A stretch of 64,000 nt of DNA from assembly GCF_003148625.1 (NCBI RefSeq), contig NZ_QGGO01000015.1:59741-123740 (forward strand), read 5' to 3'. The position numbers and the translations under genes are program-made. Under the pieces are notes generated by a model that was not told the origin of the DNA, did no database searches, and worked only from the letters and a program-made list of their open reading frames with translations. The DNA comes from Arcicella aurantiaca (GTDB taxonomy: Bacteria; Bacteroidota; Bacteroidia; Cytophagales; Spirosomataceae). The first letter of the stretch is position 1, and each line of letters starts with the position of its first letter. Below, in pieces: positions 52,535-61,450 of this stretch.

Positions 52535-52803
52535 TGCATTGTAAATATTCTCTTCAGATATTCTTATTTTACGCCTCTTAAATAAATTAATTAGCTTGTT
52601 TATACTTTACAAAAATCGTGCGAAGATTATCTTTTACTTCGTTTATATTCTTTAGACTACAAAATTACGTAAAAGGTTGCACCTCGGACTCTTAAAAATT
52701 GTTAATTATTTTTAATTAATCACATAAGTATTTGATTATATGCTGATTACCAAATACTTATTTTTCAACATTTGAACAAAAATATATTAAAATTATTCAA
52801 TTT

Positions 52804-54459
52804 TCAAAGTTTTGACCTTAATTTTTTCTTAGAATTATTTAATGGGGTTTTCTTGACTTCTTTTTCTTCTTTTTTAATTATTACCGAATCTTTCTTCACT
52901 TGTGGAATTTTTACTTCAATTGGCGGAGCAACCACTTTCATAATCATTTCTTTGGTTGGTCTTTCTGCCAATCGCCATCTGAAACCGTCCAATTCTTTAT
53001 CATCAGGTTTTATTTCTTTGGGAGGAATAAACTTGCCGTCTGGCTTGGCTAAAAAGGCAATTCGACTCACTTTATTTTTGGCAAAATTAAGATTCATCTT
53101 TCCGCATTGTACCCGATTCATGCCTGTAACGGTATTTTTTTCGTCAATGGCATAGTAAATACTTTCTCCATTTCCTTCAACAGTTACCTTTTCTACTCGT
53201 GAACTATCGGTAAAATTCACCACCATTTTACGTCCTTTTATTTGGTTATAATTCACCAAAGTATCAATCGAAATCACGAAAGATTTACCTTTCATATTCA
53301 TGATTTTGATTTTATTATGTCTCAATCCAATATTAATTGAATCGGCTTCTGACTGATTTTTGGTATTCCAGAGAATCGGCTTTTGGTAGAAATAAATCGT
53401 GGAATCTGACACATTGTAACTCAAAGAATCACACTTTGCCGACATATCAGATTTGTACATCAGCACCTTTTTGTAGGCATATAATTTCTTGACTTTCGTT
53501 TCTTTATTGTCCAATGAAACCAAGGTATCAGCGTTCAAAAAGAGCGTATCATTTTCAAAAATATTCTTCAATAAGGCATGACCAAATACTCTTGTGATGC
53601 CTGTTTTTTTAGAATAACGACCTTTATCGCCCGTCAAAATGGCTTTATCTTTCTTTGAAATAAATAAAATATTACCGTTTGCCACGCCAATTTCGGTGGG
53701 TGGGTCATAAATCATGGTATCGGCAGTCATGACGTAATCTTCAGTTTTTACCGTTGAACGTCCTTTCAAATTAGAAATCTTGGTGAGGGTATTATACTGA
53801 CTTCCAGGATTGGCGTAGGTTGTATCCTTTTTATTAACAATGAGCGTTGGAGCTACAAAAAACGCCTCTTTTGACAATGTACTATATCGAAGTGAATCCG
53901 CCGATAAGTTTCCGTCTTTATCCAAAACTTTTACATTGGTCTTGAAATTTACCAATTTTGTAACTGTATTGTAATAGGCTTCTTTACTGGTCAGGGTACT
54001 TTTTTTGTCTAAAACTTTTCCGCCTGTATTATAAAAAGCTACGCTTGAATTAAGGTCGTAATCTAATTTATTGGTATTCAGAATAATTGTTTTATCATCT
54101 AATTTCACTCGACCATTAATTTTGGCTTTTCTTTCATTTCCAAAATAATAGGCGGTATCTCCAGTAATGGTTACGGTATCAGCTTGAATAATTTTCACTT
54201 TTCCATACGCTTCCAAAATATTGGTTGTCTCATTTAAAATTGCCAAATTACAGTAAAGAAGCGTTGTTCCTTGTCGCAAACCAACATTTCCCATGAGCTT
54301 TCTGATTTGCATAAACGGCAAATTCATTCCAACTAAACTATCCGCTTTGATAATTTCTAATTGATTAGGATTGGTAGGCATTGCGGGTACTTGTGCCTGT
54401 GTATTTAGCGAAAAAAACAGCAGAAATAAGGCAAAGCAACTCAATAAATATCGAGACAT
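52804..54459 (-). CDS. OstA-like / LptA-related outer-membrane assembly protein
   Basis: A 551-residue protein from the ATG at 54459, which gives a signal peptide (MSRYLLSCFALFLLFFSLNTQAQ); an in-frame start at 54573 would bury it. The body is a long run of beta-jellyroll repeats of the OstA/LptA type (GNVGLRQGTTLLYCNLAILNE, INGRVKLDDKTIILNTNKLDYD), the fold that carries lipopolysaccharide across the periplasm. The C-terminus is Lys/Glu-rich. In Bacteroidota such proteins are predicted to take part in LPS transport. The gene is divergent from tilS with a 142-bp gap. Confidence 0.85.
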   Translation of the reverse strand: MSRYLLSCFALFLLFFSLNTQAQVPAMPTNPNQLEIIKADSLVGMNLPFMQIRKLMGNVGLRQGTTLLYCNLAILNETTNILEAYGKVKIIQADTVTITGDTAYYFGNERKAKINGRVKLDDKTIILNTNKLDYDLNSSVAFYNTGGKVLDKKSTLTSKEAYYNTVTKLVNFKTNVKVLDKDGNLSADSLRYSTLSKEAFFVAPTLIVNKKDTTYANPGSQYNTLTKISNLKGRSTVKTEDYVMTADTMIYDPPTEIGVANGNILFISKKDKAILTGDKGRYSKKTGITRVFGHALLKNIFENDTLFLNADTLVSLDNKETKVKKLYAYKKVLMYKSDMSAKCDSLSYNVSDSTIYFYQKPILWNTKNQSEADSINIGLRHNKIKIMNMKGKSFVISIDTLVNYNQIKGRKMVVNFTDSSRVEKVTVEGNGESIYYAIDEKNTVTGMNRVQCGKMNLNFAKNKVSRIAFLAKPDGKFIPPKEIKPDDKELDGFRWRLAERPTKEMIMKVVAPPIEVKIPQVKKDSVIIKKEEKEVKKTPLNNSKKKLRSKL

Positions 54460-54601
54460 ATTTTTGGTAATAAAGCTCAAAAAAGTACACCCAACTTTGG
54501 TCTGTAAAACCAGAGTGTTATCTAAAATTGATTTTATTTGATGTATTTTTGTTGAATATTTCATAATAATCATTGTGGTACAAAATTACCTAAATAAAAC
54601 G

Positions 54602-55933
54602 ATGCTCGACGAGTTTTTAACCTTTATTAACAAACAAAACCTGATTCAACCTACGCAAAAAACGCTTTTGGCGGTAAGTGGTGGCATGGATTCGGTTGTT
54701 ATGTGCGACCTTTTTAGCAAAGCAAAACTTGATTTTGTGATTGCTCATTGCAATTTTGGACTTCGTGGCGAAGAGTCTAATGAGGACGAAATGTTTGTTA
54801 AAAAGTTGTCTATCAAATATAAAGTTCCTTTCATTACAACGACTTTTCAGACGTCTGATTTTGCGGAAAATGAAAAAATTTCTACGCAAATGGCTGCCCG
54901 AATCTTGCGTTATGAATGGTTTGAAAAAATCAGAAAAGAACAAAATTGTGATTATATCGCAACAGCACACCATCAAAATGACGTGTTAGAAACGGTTTTA
55001 TTGAACCTCACAAAAGGCACAGGCATTGCAGGTTTGCACGGTATTAGAGCGAAAAATGGATTTGTTATTCGTCCGCTGTTATTTGCTGAAAAAGAAATAA
55101 TTTTTGATTATGTTGTTGAAAATCAAATTATTTGGAGAGAAGATTCTTCTAATGAATCTAATAAATATCAACGTAATTTGATTCGGAATGAGGTGGTGCC
55201 TTTATTGAAACAAATTAATCCAAATCTGGAAAATACCATTCAACAAACCGTTGAACGAATTTCGGCAGTTGAAGATATTTTTGAACAAGAAATGGAAATG
55301 TTGCGTAAACAAATTACATGGTCAGACGCTCAGGCGACTTTTGTCAATTATAAAGCTATTCAAACGCTTTCGCAGCCTGTTATTAAATTGGCGGAATTGT
55401 TGAAACCGTACAATTTTACGTATCAACAAAGTCAAGATATTTTTGAGGCTTTCGACAAAGAAGCTGGACGTTGTTTCCTGACGCCTACGCATACGTTGGT
55501 GAAAGACAGAACGGAGTTGGTTATTACGCCAAAAAATCTAAAAACATTTGAAAGTCAAATCATTACGACCGAAGATGAGCTTTTAGAAATTAATCATTTG
55601 AAATTATCATTCGGGAAACCATTTGATAAACCTGAAGATTTTACTGTGCCAACGGCTAAAAAAATAGCGTGTTTAGATGCTACTAAAGTTCGCTTTCCGT
55701 TACAGATTAGAAAGTGGAAAGAAGGCGATTGGTTTTGTCCTTTGGGAATGAATAAAAAGAAATTAATTAGTGATTTTCTTATCGACCAAAAAGTACCGTT
55801 AAACCTCAAAAAAGACGTTTATTTATTAACTTCAAATGGCTCGGTGGTTTGGGTTATCGGCATGAGAATCGACGATAGATTTAAAGTGACGGATAAAACC
55901 GAGAAAGTAATTTTGTTTGAAAATATTAAGTAA
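54602..55933 (+). CDS. tilS: tRNA(Ile)-lysidine synthetase
   Basis: A 443-residue N-type ATP pyrophosphatase that converts the wobble cytidine of tRNA-Ile(CAU) to lysidine. The PP-loop SGGMDSVV is at residues 26-33, and HCNFGLRGEES and TAHHQNDVLETVLLNL follow in the usual order. The C-terminal TilS domain (IRKWKEGDWFCPLGM) is present. The ATG at 54602 is chosen; the in-frame one at 54575 adds nine residues close to the divergent gene. Essential gene in most bacteria. Followed by the inverted repeat at 55936. Confidence 0.95.
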   Translation: MLDEFLTFINKQNLIQPTQKTLLAVSGGMDSVVMCDLFSKAKLDFVIAHCNFGLRGEESNEDEMFVKKLSIKYKVPFITTTFQTSDFAENEKISTQMAARILRYEWFEKIRKEQNCDYIATAHHQNDVLETVLLNLTKGTGIAGLHGIRAKNGFVIRPLLFAEKEIIFDYVVENQIIWREDSSNESNKYQRNLIRNEVVPLLKQINPNLENTIQQTVERISAVEDIFEQEMEMLRKQITWSDAQATFVNYKAIQTLSQPVIKLAELLKPYNFTYQQSQDIFEAFDKEAGRCFLTPTHTLVKDRTELVITPKNLKTFESQIITTEDELLEINHLKLSFGKPFDKPEDFTVPTAKKIACLDATKVRFPLQIRKWKEGDWFCPLGMNKKKLISDFLIDQKVPLNLKKDVYLLTSNGSVVWVIGMRIDDRFKVTDKTEKVILFENIK

Positions 55934-55935
55934 AT

Positions 55936-56142
55936 TTTTAGACCACAGATTTTACTGATTAAACAGATTTACACTGATTTTTATGTGATTTTATATTTTT
56001 GGAGATGACCTTTAAACAGGATTACGAGTTATTTTAACTTAAAAAATCATGAAATTATCTTCATTCCTACAAATCATGGTTCTGACTAAAATATCAAAAA
56101 TCAGTGTAAATCCGTCTAATCTGTAAAATCTGTGGTCTAAAA
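55936..56142. repeat. 47-bp inverted repeat pair (GACCACAGATT family)
   Basis: Arms 55936-55982 and 56096-56142 pair at 44 of 47 positions around a 113-bp spacer. Words such as CACAGATTTTACTGATT resemble the element at 5288-5403 (CACGGATTTTACGGATT), so both belong to one dispersed family. It lies 2 bp after the tilS stop codon and 58 bp before the sigma-factor start. Confidence 0.92.
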
Positions 56143-56200
56143 TATTATTTTGTAATTCTACGCCCTTCTTTACGACTAATCTCCTAAAAACCTCAAGAAA

Positions 56201-56701
56201 TTGAATCAATCCACTGAAAATCAATTTATTGAAATCTTCAAAACGCATCAAGGTATCGTACATAAAGTGTGCGGTATGTATCGGCATGACCCTGATGATA
56301 AAAAGGATTTGTTTCAAGAAATTGTAATTCAATTGTGGCGTGCCTTCCCAAAATTCAGACAAGAATCCAAAATCTCTACTTGGATTTATCAAATTGCGTT
56401 AAATGTTGCCATTTCAGATTTCAGAAAAGAAAGTCGCCGTCCCCAACGAGTTGAATTAAGCGAAAATATCCTTAATATTTCTGATGAAAGTTATGACAAT
56501 ACAACCGACGAAAAACTCAAAACTTTACATCATGCTATTGCTCAACTTTCAGAAATTGAAAAGGCAATTGTGATGCTTTATTTTGAAGAAAAAGACAATG
56601 AAGAAATCGCTGAAATTGTGGGTATTACGCAAAATAATGTACGAGTAAAAATGACCCGAATTAGGGAGAAATTAAGAACGATGTTAGTTAAAAATGAATA
56701 A
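56201..56701 (+). CDS. ECF-type RNA polymerase sigma factor
   Basis: A 166-residue extracytoplasmic-function sigma factor that starts at a TTG codon; the first in-frame ATG would remove part of region 2. Region 2 spans about residues 8-75 (DKKDLFQEIVIQLWRAFPKF, STWIYQIALNVAISDFRK), and region 4 about residues 105-160 (LSEIEKAIVMLYFEEKDNEEIAEIVGI). A membrane protein without a catalytic domain follows (105 bp) and may be its anti-sigma factor, and TraB/GumN comes next, suggesting an envelope-stress role (inference). Confidence 0.92.
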   Translation: MNQSTENQFIEIFKTHQGIVHKVCGMYRHDPDDKKDLFQEIVIQLWRAFPKFRQESKISTWIYQIALNVAISDFRKESRRPQRVELSENILNISDESYDNTTDEKLKTLHHAIAQLSEIEKAIVMLYFEEKDNEEIAEIVGITQNNVRVKMTRIREKLRTMLVKNE

Positions 56702-56805
56702 CTAATAGAGAATAATTATAACATATCTGTTTATTATTCGTACTTAAAATTTCAGTAAATCAATTCAAGTATTAATTATTACATCTTCATTTTTAATTAA
56801 TAAAT

Positions 56806-57399
56806 ATGGAATTAGACGATTTAAAAAATATTTGGCAAGAGTCGCAAGTTATGTATCAAGAAGACCTTGATAGTAAAGAAATTGAGTCTCTCACTCAACA
56901 AAAATCAAAAGCAATTTCTGATAAATTATATCAAAATTTAAAATTTGATGTAATGGTTAGTTGCTTGCTAATTTTGCCATTATTGTACATCATTTTTGGA
57001 ACAAATATTCAATTTTATCATAAATCAATTGCCTTTTTGTTTCTGGTTTCCACAAGTATTGGGATAATTTTCTATTTGATTAATCAGAAAAAATATCAAG
57101 AATTTTCCACAAAAAACGATTTAGTTTCTACCTTAAATTTCACCGTTAAAAAGTTTGAAAAACAAATCAAAACGATTACTATTCTGAATAATATTTTGCT
57201 ATTACCTTTGATGTTTTATGGAACAGTTGTAGCTGCCGAAATAGCCAAAATAGAAATTGAGTTGCGAGAATTGGTAATTTTGCCTTTAATAATCAGCCCG
57301 ATTGCTTATTTTTACAATAAATATTTAATTAAAACTTTGTATAGAAATCATCTCGAAAAGCTAAAATCTCACCTTTCTGAATTACAAATCCAATCTTAA
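56806..57399 (+). CDS. Membrane protein, candidate anti-sigma partner
   Basis: A 197-residue protein with a soluble N-terminus (MELDDLKNIWQESQVMYQ, about 50 residues) followed by two helical hairpins (VMVSCLLILPLLYIIFG, SIAFLFLVSTSIGIIFYLI, and two more near residues 125-170). The N-terminal LDDLKNIWQ pattern and position directly after an ECF gene are typical of small membrane proteins paired with ECF sigma factors in Bacteroidota. No zinc anti-sigma motif is visible. Function is inferred from position only. Confidence 0.75.
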   Translation: MELDDLKNIWQESQVMYQEDLDSKEIESLTQQKSKAISDKLYQNLKFDVMVSCLLILPLLYIIFGTNIQFYHKSIAFLFLVSTSIGIIFYLINQKKYQEFSTKNDLVSTLNFTVKKFEKQIKTITILNNILLLPLMFYGTVVAAEIAKIEIELRELVILPLIISPIAYFYNKYLIKTLYRNHLEKLKSHLSELQIQS

Positions 57400-57424
57400 A
57401 CCAATAGTATAATCCTTACATAAA

Positions 57425-58300
57425 ATGACCAATCCTATTAAATTTTTCATCATCTCGCTGATTTTCAGCTCCTTGTATTTTACCAAAATTTACGCTCAAA
57501 AAGAAGACAAGTCTTTGCTTTATGAAATTTCGGGCAATGGACTTTCTCAGCCTTCTTATTTATACGGTACGATTCATGCCATTTGTAAAAAAGATTTTAT
57601 CATGACGGAAGCTACGAAAAAAGCTTTTTCTGAAAGTCAGCAGATTTATCTTGAATTGGATATGGACGACCCACAAATGATGACTGAAATGCAAAAGAAT
57701 TTGATGATGACAGACGGTTCAACATTAAAAACTTTATTATCAGAATCTGACTATCAAAAAGTTAGCACATTTTTCAAGGATTCTTTAAAAACGAACATTT
57801 CAATGTTTGAGCAAATGAAGCCTTTTGTTTTGAGTTCTTTTACCATTCCCAAAATGTTAAATTGCCCGATGCAGGGCTACGAAGAAGTTTTCGTAAAAAT
57901 GGCGAGCCAAGAACATAAAGAAGTTTTAGGACTGGAAACGGTACAAGAACAATTTGCGGCAATTGATAAAATGGGGATGAAAAAACAAGCAGAAGAAATG
58001 CTTGTACAACTGATTGCAAATTGGAACGAAGGCAAAGCGGAACTGAAAAAGTTGATTTCAGATTATAAAAAACAAGACGTTGATTTGATGATAGAAGATA
58101 TGGCAAATTCTAAATTTGCGGGTGATGGTTTTGAAAAAGACGTTTTAGAAACTCGTAATCAAAATTGGATTAGTAGAATTGAAAAAATCTCAAAAGAAAA
58201 ACCAACTTTCTTTGCCGTTGGAGCTGGTCATTTAGGCGGTTCAAAAGGAGTGATTGCTCTCTTAAAAAAACAAGGATATACCGTAAAAGCAGTTAAGTAA
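57425..58300 (+). CDS. TraB/GumN family protein, exported
   Basis: A 291-residue protein with an N-terminal signal (FFIISLIFSSLYFTKIYAQ). YEISGNGLSQPSYLYGTIHAICKKDF carries the GTIH motif, and the closing FFAVGAGHLGGSKGVIALLKKQGYTVKAV carries the second, GAGHL; these two pieces mark the TraB/GumN/PrgY family of predicted metal-dependent hydrolases. It is 25 bp after the membrane-protein gene and probably in the sigma-factor operon. Function in bacteria is not established. Confidence 0.87.
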   Translation: MTNPIKFFIISLIFSSLYFTKIYAQKEDKSLLYEISGNGLSQPSYLYGTIHAICKKDFIMTEATKKAFSESQQIYLELDMDDPQMMTEMQKNLMMTDGSTLKTLLSESDYQKVSTFFKDSLKTNISMFEQMKPFVLSSFTIPKMLNCPMQGYEEVFVKMASQEHKEVLGLETVQEQFAAIDKMGMKKQAEEMLVQLIANWNEGKAELKKLISDYKKQDVDLMIEDMANSKFAGDGFEKDVLETRNQNWISRIEKISKEKPTFFAVGAGHLGGSKGVIALLKKQGYTVKAVK

Positions 58301-58301
58301 G

Positions 58302-58421
58302 TTGTTATTGAGAACTGGGTAATTGGTTATTGGTTTACATAATAATTTCACTAAAAAATAACTACCTAATTTATTTTTCAAATTACCAACTATTCGCATT
58401 TCGCAAAATCGCTTTTCGCTT
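58302..58421. repeat. Degenerate heptamer tracts
   Basis: Two short 7-bp-register tracts bracket this spacer: TTGTTAT TGAGAAC TGGGTAA TTGGTTA TTGGTTT at the left and TCGCATT TCGCAAAA TCGCTTT TCGCTTA at the right (one unit is 8 bp). The first begins next to the stop codon of the TraB gene, the second ends 6 bp before the MOSC start. Confidence 0.7.
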
Positions 58422-58427
58422 AGAATT

Positions 58428-59264
58428 ATGTTAAAATTATCAGAAATATACATTTATCCTGTAAAATCTTTAGGCGGAATTGCTCTTTCAAAAGCTAATA
58501 TAACCGACCGAGGACTTGAAAATGACCGCCGTTTTATGTTGGTTGATGAAAATGGACGCTTTTTGAGTCAGCGAGAATTTTCTGTTCTGGCAATTTTTCA
58601 GACGGAAATTATTGATAATTCACTCATCATTACCAATCGTAAAACAGGTAAAGAATTGGTTATCAACCTTAGTCAACCGTCATCAACCAATGCCATACAA
58701 GCTACTGTTTGGGACGATACCGTTGAGGCTTTAGAAGTTAGTAAAGAAGCTTCACAATGGTTTACAGAGGCGTTATCGTTTCAAGCTCGTTTGGTGTATA
58801 TGCCAGAAGAAAGTCATAGAAAAACAGATGCTCAATATTCATTAAAAGGCGACGAAATCACTTCATTTTCTGATGGTTATCCAATTTTAATTGCGGGACA
58901 AGCATCACTTGATGATTTGAATAATCGTTTAGCATCAGCCATAAATATCAACCGTTTTAGACCCAATTTGGTCTTCACGGGCGGAGAACCCTTTGAAGAA
59001 GATGCTTGGCACGAATTCACCGTTGGCGATGTGCGTTTCTTTGGCGTAAAACCTTGTGCAAGATGTATCATGACGACCATTGACCAAGCGACGGGTGAAA
59101 AAGCAGGTAAAGAGCCACTTTTGACTTTAAATAAATTTAGAAAAGCAGGTAATAAAATTTTATTCGGACAAAATGTGTTAATAAGTCAGTTAGGTGAAAT
59201 TGCCGTTGGAGATTCGATAGAAGTGAAAAGTCGTCAGAAATTAGCCAAATTTGAAATTGTTTAA
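58428..59264 (+). CDS. MOSC-domain protein
   Basis: A 278-residue protein with an N-terminal MOSC beta-barrel domain (LSEIYIYPVKSLGGIALSKA, residues 4-23) and the C-terminal MOSC domain (FRPNLVFTGGEPFEEDAWHEF; FFGVKPCARCIMTTIDQATGE with candidate cofactor Cys). Relatives such as mARC and YcbX bind molybdenum cofactor and reduce N-hydroxylated compounds. Its last 14 bp overlap the next gene. The MobA-like gene at 18 kb is the only other possible cofactor gene in the window. Confidence 0.9.
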   Translation: MLKLSEIYIYPVKSLGGIALSKANITDRGLENDRRFMLVDENGRFLSQREFSVLAIFQTEIIDNSLIITNRKTGKELVINLSQPSSTNAIQATVWDDTVEALEVSKEASQWFTEALSFQARLVYMPEESHRKTDAQYSLKGDEITSFSDGYPILIAGQASLDDLNNRLASAININRFRPNLVFTGGEPFEEDAWHEFTVGDVRFFGVKPCARCIMTTIDQATGEKAGKEPLLTLNKFRKAGNKILFGQNVLISQLGEIAVGDSIEVKSRQKLAKFEIV

Positions 59265-60078
59265 ATTACTAAAAATAGCCCATTTGTTGAGTTTAGATGT
59301 AGTTTTTGGGGCAATGATTTGTAATATCATGTTCTGGAAACTATCTCTTTCCAACGCTCAAATTTCAACTCCAATTGTTTCGATTTTAGGATTTTCGGTT
59401 TGGATTATCTACATTTTAGATAGATTATTGGATAATCAAAAAACAAGTCAAATTAAAACAGAACGGCACTTTTTTCACCAAAAACACCGCAAAATCTTAA
59501 CAGTCTGCCTATTTATTTCGATTATTTTTTGTGCGATTTTGTTATTTTATCTTCCTTACAACATTCTCATTTTAGGCATATTAACAACGTCAACAACAGC
59601 TATTTATCTCTATCTTACCAATCGGTTTTCTGCTGACAATAATTTCCAACATTATAAAGAACCCATTACCTCAGTCGTATATACAATGGGCGTATTTAGT
59701 ACCACCATTTTAAACAGTTTTTCCATTTCAAATTTGTTTGTTGGACTTCTTTTTTTACTCATTACGTTTCAGAATCTTCTTCTCTTTTCGCTCTCAGAAT
59801 TTAAAAAAAATCCAGATTGTCATAATCTTGCCAGTTATTGGGGAACTAAAAAATCCCATAACATTATTATCCTTATAAGTGCCGTTGTGATGACAATTGC
59901 TTTTTATTGGATTATCACAAATGAGTTTACTTATCTTAGTAAAGTATTTTTTATTGAAATATTGATGAGTTTTATTCTTTTAATAATCAGTAGATTCAAT
60001 GATATTTTTCTGCTAAATGACCGCTACCGTTGGGTAGGAGACGGCATTTTTTTATTACCTTTATTTATTATTTTTTGA
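59251..60078 (+). CDS. UbiA-like polytopic membrane protein
   Basis: A 275-residue protein with about eight hydrophobic helices. It starts at TTG inside the end of the MOSC gene (14-bp overlap); the first in-frame ATG would cost 30 residues and a helix. VWIIYILDRLLDNQKT near residue 50 resembles the first Asp-rich motif of UbiA prenyltransferases (NDxxDxxxD) only partly, and ISRFNDIFLLNDRYRWVGD near the end could be the second. I am not sure it is catalytically active; it may be a diverged member. The overlap suggests coupling with the MOSC gene. Confidence 0.65.
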   Translation: MKLFKLLKIAHLLSLDVVFGAMICNIMFWKLSLSNAQISTPIVSILGFSVWIIYILDRLLDNQKTSQIKTERHFFHQKHRKILTVCLFISIIFCAILLFYLPYNILILGILTTSTTAIYLYLTNRFSADNNFQHYKEPITSVVYTMGVFSTTILNSFSISNLFVGLLFLLITFQNLLLFSLSEFKKNPDCHNLASYWGTKKSHNIIILISAVVMTIAFYWIITNEFTYLSKVFFIEILMSFILLIISRFNDIFLLNDRYRWVGDGIFLLPLFIIF

Positions 60079-60106
60079 AAAATCAGCATCCCCAATCATT
60101 CAACAA

Positions 60107-61357
60107 ATGAATCAAACCGAAACCAAACAGTCGCCATACATTGCCCTCAAATACCCCCAATTTGTTGCTTTTATTTTTGCCAATAGCTTTGTTACAATGG
60201 CTTTGCTTATCCAAGAAGTTGTCTTGGGGTACGCCATTTACAAAATCACCCACGACCCACTTGCTTTAGGTTTAGTTGGTTTAGCAGAAGCCTTACCTTA
60301 TATATCATTAGCTCTTTTTGGTGGGCATTTGGCCGACCGTCGCAATAAAAAAACGCTTATGCAAGCAAGTCTTGCTTTTGTTATTGTTGGTTCTTTAGTA
60401 TTAATTTGGGCAACATCACCCAATTCTGGACTTTCTCAAACACAATTATTGACCGTAGTTTATGGCGTAATTATGTTGATTGGTTTTGCCAGAGGATTTT
60501 ATAGTCCTGCATCTTCATCACTCAATCCATTTTTAATTCCGAAAGAGGTTTTTGCTAACGCAGCCACTTGGCAAAGTTCATTTTGGCAAGCAGGAGCAAT
60601 TTTAGGCCCGGGGTTAGCAGGTTTTTTATATGCTTATTTGGGTTTAACCAATACGCTTTGGGTAGTTGTAGGGCTTTTTGGCGTAGTTATGTTATTAATT
60701 TCGACGATAACCTCCCCTCCTATTCCTGCACAAAACGAACAGAAAGTGAATATTTTTTATTCTTTGCGTGAAGGAATTGCTTACGTTTTCAAAACAAAAG
60801 TGATTTTGTATTCTATTTCATTAGATTTATTCTCGGTGCTTTTTGGTGGCGTAATTGCCTTATTACCCGTTTATTCAGAAGATATTTTACATGTCGGAGC
60901 TGAAGGCTTGGGGATTCTTCGGGCAGCACCATCTATCGGGGCAGTCCTCACGATGTTGGTTATGGTTTATTTTCCTCCACTAAATAATGCTTGGAGAAAT
61001 CTACTTTTGGCAATTGCAGGTTTTGGCATTGCCACTTTGGTTTTTGCTCTTTCCACAAACGTCTGGTTATCAGCAGTGGCGTTATTCTTGACAGGAGCGT
61101 TTGATAGTGTGAGCGTAATTATTCGCCAAACAGTTTTACGTTATTTCACCCCCGACGAAATGCGTGGGAGAGTTTCTTCGGTAAATGGTATTTTCGTAAG
61201 TTCATCAAACGAATTAGGGGCTTTTGAATCTGGACTTGCCGCAAAATTATTAGGAACAGTTCCTTCGGTAGTTTTCGGCGGAGCAATGACCATGATTATC
61301 GTAACCATCGTATGGTTTCGTTCAAAAGAATTATTTAATTTGAAATTCGACAAGTAA
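60107..61357 (+). CDS. MFS transporter (EntS-like)
   Basis: A 416-residue major facilitator with 12 predicted helices. GGHLADRRNKKTLMQAS near residue 73 is the loop 2-3 signature (GxLaDrxxRk), and the second half has the matching TPDEMRGRVSSVNGIFVSSSNELGAFESG near residue 350, typical of the MFS_3 / EntS drug or siderophore exporter group. Substrate unknown. Located 28 bp after the UbiA-like gene on the same strand. The stop is followed by an inverted pair of TTGTGAATT words. Confidence 0.9.
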   Translation: MNQTETKQSPYIALKYPQFVAFIFANSFVTMALLIQEVVLGYAIYKITHDPLALGLVGLAEALPYISLALFGGHLADRRNKKTLMQASLAFVIVGSLVLIWATSPNSGLSQTQLLTVVYGVIMLIGFARGFYSPASSSLNPFLIPKEVFANAATWQSSFWQAGAILGPGLAGFLYAYLGLTNTLWVVVGLFGVVMLLISTITSPPIPAQNEQKVNIFYSLREGIAYVFKTKVILYSISLDLFSVLFGGVIALLPVYSEDILHVGAEGLGILRAAPSIGAVLTMLVMVYFPPLNNAWRNLLLAIAGFGIATLVFALSTNVWLSAVALFLTGAFDSVSVIIRQTVLRYFTPDEMRGRVSSVNGIFVSSSNELGAFESGLAAKLLGTVPSVVFGGAMTMIIVTIVWFRSKELFNLKFDK

Positions 61358-61358
61358 A

Positions 61359-61443
61359 TAGTTGTGAATTAGAGAGTTGCGAATTGTGATTAAAATCATC
61401 TTTAACAAAACTCACCAATTCACAACTTACTAATTCACAACTC
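61359..61443. repeat. Inverted repeat of AGTTGTGAATT words
   Basis: AGTTGTGAATTAGAGAGTTG at the left and CAACTTACTAATTCACAACT at the right (ends 61443) pair almost completely, with a spacer of about 25 bp. The unit is again close to 7 bp (AGTTGTG, AATTAGAG, AGTTGCG). It spans the gap between the MFS and oxidoreductase genes. Confidence 0.85.
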
Positions 61444-61450
61444 CAAAAAC

